Source: Oreohelix idahoensis
Taxonomy: Eukaryota; Mollusca; Gastropoda; Stylommatophora; Oreohelicidae
Reading direction: 5' to 3'
Assembly: GCA_024509875.1 (NCBI GenBank)
Contig: JAMPIV010019862.1
Coordinates: 62,001-126,000, forward strand
Length of the DNA: 64,000 bases
Below the pieces are notes generated by a model that did no database searches, was not told the DNA's origin, and saw nothing but the letters and a program-made list of their open reading frames with translations. The translations under genes and the position numbers were made by a program. Positions 23,130 to 31,852 of this stretch are shown piece after piece; the stretch's first letter is position 1, and each line of letters starts with the position of its first letter.

Positions 23130-25140
23130 AAGCCACAAAAACTTCAATGAACAGCATAGACAGGTCAACTATGAAAATAAAACTCAGTCACCTGAGACAG
23201 AAGCAGGTCCTCTAGTAATTAAGCACATGCCATAGAATGGGAATCAGTGGGACCTTGAATAATAACAGCAACATTCAAAACAGCCAAAATAAAAATATAT
23301 GTATCCAGTTTTATGCTCCAATCAAGGACAAAGGAGAATCATTGAAAGAAGTAGTTTACATTAGATCAGACAATACAGTATCATGTATAGAAAGAGAAAA
23401 AAAAAAGCCGTAACAGTTTTGATGGGTGACTAAATGGAAAGATAAGAACAGACAGCTGTTGCGTTCAAGAAATCATTGGAAAACACAGACTTTAGACACT
23501 GAATGAGAATGGAGAACTGTTCATGAACTTGTATGCTTCAAATCAACTAAAAGAAGTTTAGATCATCATTACATGACAAGATAGAATGTAAAGTAGCAAA
23601 TGTAGCATCAGATCATCATCTTCTTTTAGCTAAAATAAAGATGAAACTCAACAGATGTACAACACCACATAGCTAGGATATTTAAGAAACCAAGAAATAG
23701 GAGACAAATTTACAGTCACAATATCCAACAAAGACGGTGTGCTTCAACAGCTGTAAGATGTTGCAAATACGAAAGACCACTGCAGACAGCTGGTCAAAAT
23801 GATATGGAATGAGACATGAAGTTGTACTATGAAAAAGAAAACACCAGCGCTAAACATAGATAACAACAGAAGCAAGAAAAAGGACAGAAAAAATAACAAA
23901 CCAGAAAAGCAGATTTAAACAGAATCAAAACCAGAAGTTTCAAAGTTAAGGCTCATGAAATGAACATAGAAGGTAGTTAAGAGGTCAGAAGCAACCTCCA
24001 AAGAGACAAGAGGAAATAAATTGATGAGCTTTAAAAAGAAGCAAAGGAAATATAGCTGAATAGCACAAAGAATCAAACAGGGACACACAATCAAGCAAAC
24101 AGCCTCATAAGAATGGAAAAGTGCTTAGGAATATAAAAGAGCAAATGAAGAGGTGGACATACAATTTTTAGGAACTTCTCGATAGACCAGATTCACAAAA
24201 TTCCACATACATCCAGCCTGTGGAAGAGGAGCCACATGTTAATTGTGAAAGACCAAATAAGGAAGATATAAAACAAGCGGAAAAGCTGCTGGCCTAGTCG
24301 GCTTTTGAGCTGATGCCGTCGAAGCAATTATTGTTACCTCTGCAGAGACACTGTACAAATTAGACTGGAATGGGGGGAGGGAATAAATATAATAGGTAAT
24401 ATGTCTTACTAGGAGAAAAGACAAGAAAAATCCTATGTTGCGACCCCAAAGCCTTTGTCGGGGACAGTAATCAGAAAACAGAAAGGAAATAAAGTAAGAA
24501 TTAAGTGGAAAACATAAAAATAAGAGCAAACTCTACCTGAGACGTGTTACATGTCCGAATCAAAATGTTTTCCGCTGAACCGGAAATTGTAATTTCTCCT
24601 GGTAAGTCGTATTACTTTATTTAGTTATTTTTTTCCCTCCACTCTACCGTTTAACCCCATCCTCCTCATATCCTCATACAAATTACTTGGTAAAGTCTGG
24701 GAGAAAGAAATTCCAGCAGAAAGGAAAGATATCTGGTCAAACTGCCTAAGAAGGGAGATTTACAAGAGTGTACAAATTACAGAGGAATAATATTATTGTC
24801 AGTGCCAGGAAAAATATTAAACATGATCATCCTTGAGAGATTAAGAGTCCATAGATAGACAGCTGACAGGTTTTTGACCAGATAGCCACATTTCAAATAA
24901 TAGTTAAACAGTGTTTAGAATTGAACTCGCCTCGTTACATTGGATTTGTGGGCTGTGAAAAGGCTTTTGACAGCATTGTCAAGAGAATCATTTTGAAAAT
25001 GGATTTAGGCGAGAATAATGTTCCGGAGATATGTGCATAACTTGAGATTTGCGTAAATTGAGACAATATTCTCCATTGAAATTCGGTGCGCTACATTTAG
25101 GGAATGCTTCTATAAAGTAGATTAGAATATATATATTTAA
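23130..25140 (+). mobile_element. Heavily decayed RTE-type LINE with nested MITE
   Basis: Scattered + strand peptides match an RTE-like endonuclease-RT in order: FMLQSRTKE (for QCYAPTED), QF-stop-WVTKW where VTVLMGDLN is expected (near 23420), ASDHHLLLAKIK near 23610, WT-HF-ELLDRP near 24150, HVNCERPNKEDIKQAEKLLA near 24235, and NYRGIILLSVPGKILNMIIL near 24775. Many stops and shifts make it a pseudogene. A 314-bp MITE interrupts it. It is much older than the RTE copy at 31853-34977. Confidence 0.7.
24363..24676. mobile_element. MITE with imperfect long inverted repeats and 9-bp TSD
   Basis: The insertion is flanked by TACAAATTA (24354-24362 and 24677-24685) and splits the RTE-type LINE. Its two ends carry inverted similarity of about 50 bp (GGAGGGAATAAAT...CTTACTAGGAGAAA against GGAGGGAAAAAAA...CTTACCAGGAGAAA). 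The TSD length suggests a hAT- or Mutator-type parent. No coding sequence was found. Confidence 0.6.
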
Positions 25141-25164
25141 AAAAGCCACAGGAATACTAACATT

Positions 25165-25454
25165 CTTCTTCTTCCTAATTCGCCTTTCAAGGCGGTTTGC
25201 GGTGCACTATGTTGTGCGACTCAGTGCATCTGTCTTCAGCATGCATTTATTTGGGACTGCTTCCCTAGCCTTTGGTTTTCCGTGACCTCCCTGCAAGGCA
25301 GCAGTGGTTTTTATCAGAGTTGTCTCTCCTAGGAAAGCTGTCTTTCCGGACTAATGAGTCTTTTCTACACGGTTTGTGTGAAGTTTTCCTTCTCTCACGT
25401 TGATGTCCAACCAAGACCATCGAACTCCTCCTGCACTGATTTTGTGAAGGGTTA
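25165..25454 (-). mobile_element. Short retroposon, family S2, with 13-bp TSD
   Basis: A 290-bp insertion lies between GAATACTAACATT (25152-25164) and GAACACTAACATT (25455-25467), a 13-bp duplication with one change. Read on the - strand it ends with a hairpin CGCCTTGAAAGGCG (25194-25181) and an AAG tail, like family S1, but its body is different. It lies in p23 intron 1. A related stretch may exist at 42920-43085. Confidence 0.72.
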
Positions 25455-26080
25455 GAACACTAACATTAAGCAAAAGGAACTCAAAAAACATGAAATTATT
25501 AATTTTATTAGTAGTAACAATATTTTCCCAGCTTCTGTTATTTTGAATTTGCATACATTGCAATCGTGTTAATAAAAATACTGGATGTATTTGTGTATAA
25601 TGCTGTACTCACAAAGATAGTGTGACAGTACAGAGACTGAGGTGCTTATTGAATGGACTGACAGAGCATCACTATACGTTAACTCAAAGTATTTATTTCT
25701 CAGCTGGTGTATGAAATTCCTGTTTTGGTGTACAGAAAGTTTTTAAGGTGTCACAATAGATGGTATTTAAAGTGTCATAGATGTGTGTACAAAAGTGTAA
25801 GCTGAGCAGCAGTTATAAATACAAAATAAGGGATAGACTATGTTTGCTTTAAAAAATCAGAAGACAGCTTGACATGCTGTTTCATACTTCTTCACTTTTT
25901 GCAGCAGCGTTCATCAAGAACAATTATACTACCTGATTTTACCATGTCTCTACCCCCAGATTCTTGTCATGTGTGATATTACAAGCGCTTGTATTATTAT
26001 TATTTTTGTGTGTGTGTGGATTACCTGTGTTCTTTCCTTATATGAGCTACTTGTAAACATGATTGTTGTTTTCAATTCAG

Positions 26081-26270
26081 GCATGTGCCACCCCCACCAA
26101 TAATTTGGGCACAACGGAAGGACAAAATATTGCTAACTATCCAGCTTGACAATGTTAGCAATCCTACAATTACACTTAAGGACAGTAGTCTTTATTTCCA
26201 CGGGAGAGGTGGCACAGGAAACACAGACCATGAGGTTCTTGTGGAGTTTTACAAGGAAATAAACCCAGAT
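26081..26270 (+). CDS. p23 exon 2 (first half of the CS domain)
   Basis: Acceptor TTCAATTCAG precedes 26081 and GTAAGT follows 26270. The exon encodes residues 8-71, including HVPPPPIIWAQRKDK and ILLTIQLDNVSNPTITLKD, the opening beta strands of the CS fold that contacts the Hsp90 N-domain. The PPPxxWAQRxD start is typical of invertebrate p23. It ends in phase 0 at NPD. Confidence 0.92.
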
Positions 26271-26542
26271 GTAAGTCACTTGCCCGATACTGTTTTTTTT
26301 CTTAGTTACGTTTGGTTTTTTTTTTTTAGCTTCATTACAGTATTTATTATCTTACAAACATATGTTTTAAATTTAAGAAGAAATAAAATTAAGAATTGTT
26401 GTTGCATTTAAAATTGGTCTGCTAAAATTTGTCACCTTTTATTTTGATAAACATTGAAAATTCTTCTTTGGATCTGCCATTAATATACGTGCACACACAA
26501 GATTCTATCTATCTAAGTGTAAAACAAAATTAGTTTTATACT

Positions 26543-26619
26543 CCCCATCGAGGCCAGCTCCTTGACGTGGAGATGGGGCTCAAGTACAGCCATCAGCGGC
26601 TGAAAAACCAAGACTGGCC
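26543..26619 (+). ncRNA. HDV-like self-cleaving ribozyme fold at LINE 5' end
   Basis: A nested double pseudoknot can be drawn by hand. P1 is CCCCATC (26543-26549) with GATGGGG (26572-26578). P2 is GGCCAG (26552-26557) with CTGGCC (26614-26619). P3 is CTCC (26558-26561) with GGAG (26569-26572), overlapping P1 by one base, with loop TTGACGT. P4 is CAGCC (26587-26591) with GGCTG (26598-26602). J4/2 contains CCAAG (26608-26612), where a C would be the catalytic base. Cleavage in HDV-like ribozymes is 5' of P1, which here is exactly the TSD junction. Such ribozymes are known to release the 5' ends of R2, RTE and trypanosome LINE RNAs. Confidence 0.72.
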
Positions 26620-27086
26620 AGGCCCTCCTACACTCGAGCAAGACCACAGTCTGCCCTAGCAAGTCAAGGTGCTGAAGACGGAGGCAACCAGCCAAGAGGC
26701 GCACCACAGCAATCAGGATGCCACGCACATGCGCTATGGAAGTATGCCTATATCTGCAAAACGTTATGGCACTCGCCCTGTGACGGACACCCATGCAGGC
26801 GCAGTGCCGGGCCCTCTGCCTCGGAAGGGCCCAACCCCTACTACTGGGGGTCCTTCTCAATTGCCCCGTGGAGCCAGGAGGCATGAGAATAGAGCTACTG
26901 GCCAAGCAAAGAAAAGACAATTTAAAATAATGCACTGGAATGCTGAAGGCGTCAATAGTAAAAAAGACGGCTACAGCAAAAAATTAGAGCTCGAAAATAT
27001 CTTGAATAACTACAAAAGACAGTGAAGTTTATACAAGAAACAACATTGCAGATATAGACAATATAGTTCAAGCGAACGAAAGAAGA
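26543..27086 (+). mobile_element. Internally deleted LINE (5' UTR, endonuclease start, 3' tail) with TSD
   Basis: The 544-bp insertion lies between two copies of AGTTTTATACT (26532-26542 and 27087-27097), in p23 intron 2 only 47 bases before exon 3. It keeps an HDV-like ribozyme fold at its 5' end, an open stretch ending KRQFKIMHWNAEGVNSKKDG (the opening of an I-type LINE endonuclease), and after a jump the 3' end CAATATAGTTCAAGCGAACG plus AAGAAG. Most of the endonuclease and all of the RT are missing. It must have been mobilised in trans by an intact relative. Confidence 0.8.
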
Positions 27087-27133
27087 AGTTTTATACTTTA
27101 TTCAGCAGTGCTTGTTTTTCTGTTTGTGTGCAG

Positions 27134-27235
27134 ACCTCAAAGTATCACACCACTGGCAGAGGGATAGTTTTTATCATCATGAAAAGAGAAGACTGTCAAG
27201 GATTTTGGCCGCGTCTTTTGAAAGATTCAAAAAAG
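27134..27235 (+). CDS. p23 exon 3 (second half of the CS domain)
   Basis: The exon is 102 nt, phase 0 on both sides, with acceptor GTGTGCAG and donor GTATTT. It encodes TSKYHTTGRGIVFIIMKRED then CQGFWPRLLKDSKK. The WPRL motif is the conserved p23 signature near the Hsp90-binding edge. Confidence 0.92.
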
Positions 27236-27604
27236 GTATTTCAGTTAGATGTTATGAGTTTAAAAAAAAATGTTTATTCATATTTGATTTGTTTGAGGGG
27301 GATGGGAACTAGAAAAATAATAGTGCAACCAAAAAAAAAAAAAAAGTGAGGAAAAGAAGGTAGGTCACATATTAAGTAAATAGCGCACAGTAGTCTTTGC
27401 TGTGGAACCCCCATGGTCAAAGAAATAGGATGATACAAAAATATATAGACATAACAAGGATAAAGTTTTACAAAGTACTTGAACAGATGACACTGGGCTT
27501 GGCATAGTAACCAGCTTTCTCAGTTTTTTCCAACCCTAACTAAGTGTAGCCTGAAACAAGTTGACCGAGTTATAATAAATATATCACACTGTCTGCTTGT
27601 CTAG

Positions 27605-27691
27605 GTCCATTATTTGAAGACAGACTTTGAGAAGTGGAAAGATGAAGATGATTCTGATGTAGATGACAGTGAGGATTTTAACCTTGATGAG
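27605..27691 (+). CDS. p23 exon 4 (end of CS domain and acidic linker)
   Basis: The exon is 87 nt, phase 0, with acceptor TTGTCTAG and donor GTACGT. It encodes VHYLKTDFEKWKDEDDSDVD then DSEDFNLDE. The FxKWKDEDDS motif is conserved in p23 proteins, and the tail turns acidic. Confidence 0.93.
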
Positions 27692-28408
27692 GTACGTTTT
27701 TTTTTTTTTTGTGGTTTTTGCAGCATTGTACTATTTGGTAATCCTTAACACTGAATCAACAAAGAAAGACAAAATCATGTGGCAAGTGGTGGTGAAACAT
27801 CTGGGCTGGTCAGCATTCATCATTTCTCAAATTTAGAGAAATGTGGGGAAGGGGAATTACAAATAGGAAAATTGAGTTATGAAGGGGGAGAGAGGAGAAA
27901 GGGAGAGACGTGTTGGTGTTCTGTCACACAGGTGTGGCAATGGCTAAACACTTGGCTCGAATCTCAGGCTTCACAATCAGGATAGTATTAAATGTCTGAG
28001 TGTCGCACACAAAGTGTGCTGCTATGACAAGTGATAAAATTGGTGATGTGGGAGGGACGGAAATGAATCATATTCCACACCCCTTTCCATGTCAGATTTC
28101 TTTTCAGTTAGCTTCAAGGTATCATTATCCAGCTAGTTGTTGTGATATGCAGAGTGAACAGTTTTTATTGTGTATATTTTTAAAGCATACAATGATACTG
28201 CGTCGGTTATATATTCACAGTATGACAGAGAAAAAAATGACACCAGTATTCTACAGATTATTCATAATTTACATTTGTTTCCTCGCCCATTTTGTGAGAG
28301 CCTTCTTGCTCCTAGTATCACCATGCTGTATGATTGTATGTGGTTTTAGCTCCATCATGCAATGATGTAATATTTAATGCTGCAGTAATGTTTTTGGTTT
28401 CAATTTAG

Positions 28409-28459
28409 ATGATGCAGTCAGTGGGAGGTTTACAAGGTGCAGGTGCAGCAGACTTAGGG
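28409..28459 (+). CDS. p23 exon 5 (flexible tail)
   Basis: The exon is 51 nt, phase 0, acceptor CAATTTAG and donor GTAAGT. It encodes MMQSVGGLQGAGAADLG, which corresponds to the methionine- and glycine-rich tail segment after the CS domain of other p23 proteins. Confidence 0.87.
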
Positions 28460-28779
28460 GTAAGTCTTGTTTTATATAATCATCATTATTACCCTTTAGC
28501 ACTATGTGGAGCATTTGTTGTTTAACAAGGGCTGCTGAGCTCGCTGCTCTTTTGCAGCCAAGTCTCAGTTGAAAAATTTGCATGTGTTCTGTGGCTATTC
28601 AGTGGTGCTGTAAAGAGTGATTGTCGGGGAGCCAGGCAATAACTTTCTATCTCTGTGGAGTCGTGGGCAAGTGAGCAGCACATGCTGAACTGTCTCATGG
28701 ATGGGTGCAGTTGCAAAATTTAGGCTGTTGTGAGGGGTTTAATTAGTTTAAGTGCTTGCTGAGTGGAGTTTAGGCCCGT

Positions 28780-28925
28780 AGCGACACAGGCAAGACACTC
28801 TGGAACAGCAAGACGCAGCTGGAAGTCCTTTTCAGGACTGCAAAGCACTAGCTATAAGATCTTACAGCCCTTTTCAAGGCTTAGCTTTCAAATGCTGGAT
28901 GCGAAAGAGTTTGTCGTCTTCTTCC
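28780..28925. repeat. Possible SINE-like remnant with two hairpins
   Basis: The block contains AGTCCTTTTCAGGACT (28824-28839) and a second, imperfect TTTC-loop hairpin near 28872, and ends near GTCGTCTTCTTCC, which reads as a GAA-type tail on the - strand. It resembles the 3' ends of S1/S2 retroposons but no TSD was found. Confidence 0.3.
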
Positions 28926-29025
28926 ACTGCTGCTTCGTTTCTTTCATTCAGTTAATTTTGTTGATGTAATATCTTTATAGGGAAACCACTTAGATACATT
29001 AAGTTTTCTGAGAGATTCACATATA

Positions 29026-29977
29026 TACTGCTCAAAAAAAAGTTAAAGGCCACTTTCAATTTTTAGGTCATTTCAACTATGCTGTTTTTTTTAAAAACCT
29101 GAACACTCAGTCAAAAAAGTTTTGCTGCATTTTGTTGCATGCTTAAACAATGTTTGTTAATCTGACAATAAATCAAATCTACGTTACGTGTGTGTACCTC
29201 CAAGGTCAATCAAATGTACGTGGTGGAAAGGGAAATAATGCATGTTTGAAAATGCTTCCTATGGCAAAGCCTGTTGATAGCATTGCTGAAATTTGCTTTT
29301 CACGTGCAAGTCATGACTATAGTGAACACATTTCACCCACTTTTCGGAAGGAACGGGCAATGGGTATGTTTGTAACATTTACTATTTTAGCCATGGCTCA
29401 GCGTGTCTTGCCGCCTTGTGATAGACCTTGGACGTCCTGACCTGCGTTGTTCTGCGACACTGCCGGTTGCATTATAACGATCACGCAGAGTTTGTATGAC
29501 AGAGTGGGCAACTTCTAATCTCCTAGCAACTTCTCGCAGCCCTACATCATCCTGCAGCCATGCCATCACTCTCCATCTGTCAACATTGGTCAAGCGTCTT
29601 AGCTGAGCCATGGCTAAAATGGTGAATGTTACAAACATACCCATTGCCCGTTACTTCCGAAAAGTGGGTGAAATGTGTTCAATATAGTCACGACTTGCAC
29701 GTGAAATGCAAATTTCAGCAATGTTATCAACAGGCTTTGCCATAGGAAGCATTTTCAAACATGCATTATTTCCCTTTCCACCACGTACATTTGATTGACC
29801 TTGGAGGTACATACACGTAACTCAGATTTGATTTATTGTCAGATTAACAAACATTGTTTAAGCATGCAACAAAATGCAGCAACGCTTTTTTGACTGAGTG
29901 TTCAGGTTTTTAAAAAAACAGCATAGTTGAAATGAACCTAAAAATTGAAAGTGGCCTTTAACTTTTTTTGAGCAGTA
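29026..29977 (-). mobile_element. Tc1/mariner derivative with 377-bp inverted repeats
   Basis: Both ends begin TACTGCTCAAAAAAA next to a TA target duplication. The left arm (29026-29402) and right arm (29602-29977) are near-perfect inverted copies, about 377 bp long, far longer than the TIRs of most Tc1 elements. The inverted copies include the transposase start region. The 199-bp centre holds the 5' part of a transposase gene. It cannot encode a full enzyme (usual length near 340 residues), so it is non-autonomous. It lies in p23 intron 5. Confidence 0.82.
29387..29644 (-). pseudogene. Tc1 transposase N-terminal HTH fragment
   Basis: The 85-codon ORF reads MAQLRRLTNVDRWRVMAWLQ, DDVGLREVARRLEVAHSVIQ, then TLRDRYNATGSVAEQRRSGR and PRSITRRQDT. 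This is the paired-like helix-turn-helix and GRPR linker by which Tc1 transposases bind their TIRs. The frame then runs into the opposite arm and stops; the DDE domain is missing. It could at most make a DNA-binding fragment. Confidence 0.85.
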
Positions 29978-30299
29978 TATTATGGTTCAAGGCTAAGTCA
30001 GCGTCACGCAAAACTGAAATATAGTTCCACCTCATTAACATGCTTTATGAAGGTAAAATTCATCTCGTCATATGAAAAACAAAAAGACCACATATACTGA
30101 ATTCCTTCAATTCCCATTCATTTATATTTTTATGGAAAACGTTTTTTTGTTGTAGCCGATCGTTGTTTGATCAGTTATAGAGTTGTGAGGATTGTTATGA
30201 TGTGTTTAAATTTCTTACAGAAAAATTGTTAATTGAGGATGTTTTTGTTATAATCTTTACACAGCAGTGAAAATTTGTATAGACCTTAACTTTTCATTG

Positions 30300-30640
30300 G
30301 GGGGGGGGGGCCACTGGCGACTGGGTGATACAGGATCAAACCCGGGCGACGGCATTTGAGGATTTTTCGTTGACCGGGATTTGGACTGGATTAACTCGAG
30401 ACCTGGCGAGAACATTTGAAGGAGTGTCGTCGACCAGGGACTGGCGGCTCCTGAGCCGACCCAGCTCTAATGGGTACCTCCGAAATCGGAGAGTATTTGC
30501 CTGAATGGCGAGGGACACCTGTCTCTGTACAAGAAACAAAGGGATACTCACGTAAAATCAATGTCAGGTTAAAATATTAATAATAACCTGAGATTTCGCC
30601 TCGAGTATTAGCGGGCGTACGAAAAAAAAAAAACAAAAAA
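30300..30640 (+). mobile_element. tRNA-like SINE with poly-A tail and 12-bp TSD
   Basis: The insertion is flanked by AACTTTTCATTG (30288-30299 and 30641-30652). After a G run, TGGCGACTGGGTG fits a pol III A box and GGATCAAACCC a B box, near 30315-30345. A second domain (GCTCCTGAGCCGACCCAGCT) and an A-rich tail follow. This supports a tRNA-derived SINE of about 340 bp in p23 intron 5. The family could not be named. Confidence 0.72.
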
Positions 30641-30859
30641 AACTTTTCATTGTACGGATTTAAGCGAAATAGGAAATCATTTTGCTGTATGAGTTGTAGC
30701 ATCATATTGTGAGAGGAAATTTACTTATGTTGTGACACTTTTTGTCAAGGATATATATACATATGATATGATATCTCCAGGAGCTACATTTTCCAGAGAC
30801 CTTAATTTGTTTTTGACATTGCTACATGAAGTAGGATCTTTTGAAGCATTTATTCATAA

Positions 30860-31425
30860 GATTTATTGGGACTATAATAACAAAAGGTGGCAGATGCGAA
30901 ATAGAAATAAAGAAGAGAATAGGAATGGCCAAAGCTACATTCAACAACATGAGAAATATATTACATCTAAACAGTTAACTCACAAATTCAACTGAGAGTC
31001 ATCGAATGCTATATATATTCTTCATTATTGTTTGGTGTGGAGACACGGACACTGAACAAACAGTTGGAAGAAAGAATTGAGGTCTTTGAGATGAGGATAT
31101 ATAGAATAATGTGGCATGCCTCGTAAAGATATAAAAACAAATAAAGAGGTACTGAAAACCTAGGAATGAAAAGAGAATTAATGATCAAAATTTGACAGCT
31201 AAAATATTTTGGCCATGTAAAAGGACATAACACCTTGCTGAAGACCATAATACAAAGAAGAGTTGAAGGCAAACACACCCTAGGAAGATCACCATAAGTG
31301 GGAAAATAACATCATGAGATGGACAGGAAAGAGTCTATCAGAGTGCTCTGTCAAGACAAGAGACAGAAGATGTTGGAGATCTATTGCAGCCAACCTTTGT
31401 TGTGGAGATGGCAGCTAATGATGAT
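30860..31425 (+). pseudogene. Decayed LINE 3' end
   Basis: Fragments on the + strand follow the usual C-terminal order of RTE-like LINEs: a KIEIRRRIGMAKATFNNMR-like start, LTSKQLTHKFN, SLLFGVETRTLNKQLEE, LKYFGHVKRHN, QRRVEGKHTLGRSP, and WENNIMRWTGKSLSE. The copy ends in CTAATGATGATGAT (about 31412-31425). Stops and frameshifts are frequent. It is in p23 intron 5. Confidence 0.65.
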
Positions 31426-31852
31426 GATTGGGACAAGCTTACTGGGAGTTTCACATTACTCGTATATATTCCATAATGTACATTAGAGTTTGGCAGTGAA
31501 GTTTTTCCTCACTGAGTAATGAACACTAGTGTGGAGTTAATTCTTTTAAATGAATATTTTTAATACAACTGTGACTGAAACAATGGTCCGGCAGACATTA
31601 TAAATCTGCTGGTATGACTGATGGGTCCGCAATACATGCTTATACAGCTGTGGTAGCTCATTTTCCCCAAGGGACATAGGCCTTCAACAAACTTTAAGTC
31701 TTCCTATCTGTCGCGAGAGGGTAGATGGTTATAGAATTTAATATGATATCCTGGACATAAAGGTGTATCAGATGATACCAGGATAGTGCCAGATAAGAGT
31801 CTGCCAGATAAGAGTCTGGTCTTATCAGTAATACCCCTTCTCTGAAAAGAGT

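Noticed and set aside
28824..28839. Histone-type 3' stem-loop (6-bp stem, TTTC loop)
   Set aside because: No histone coding sequence lies upstream; similar hairpins occur at the 3' ends of S1/S2 retroposons, which explains it better.
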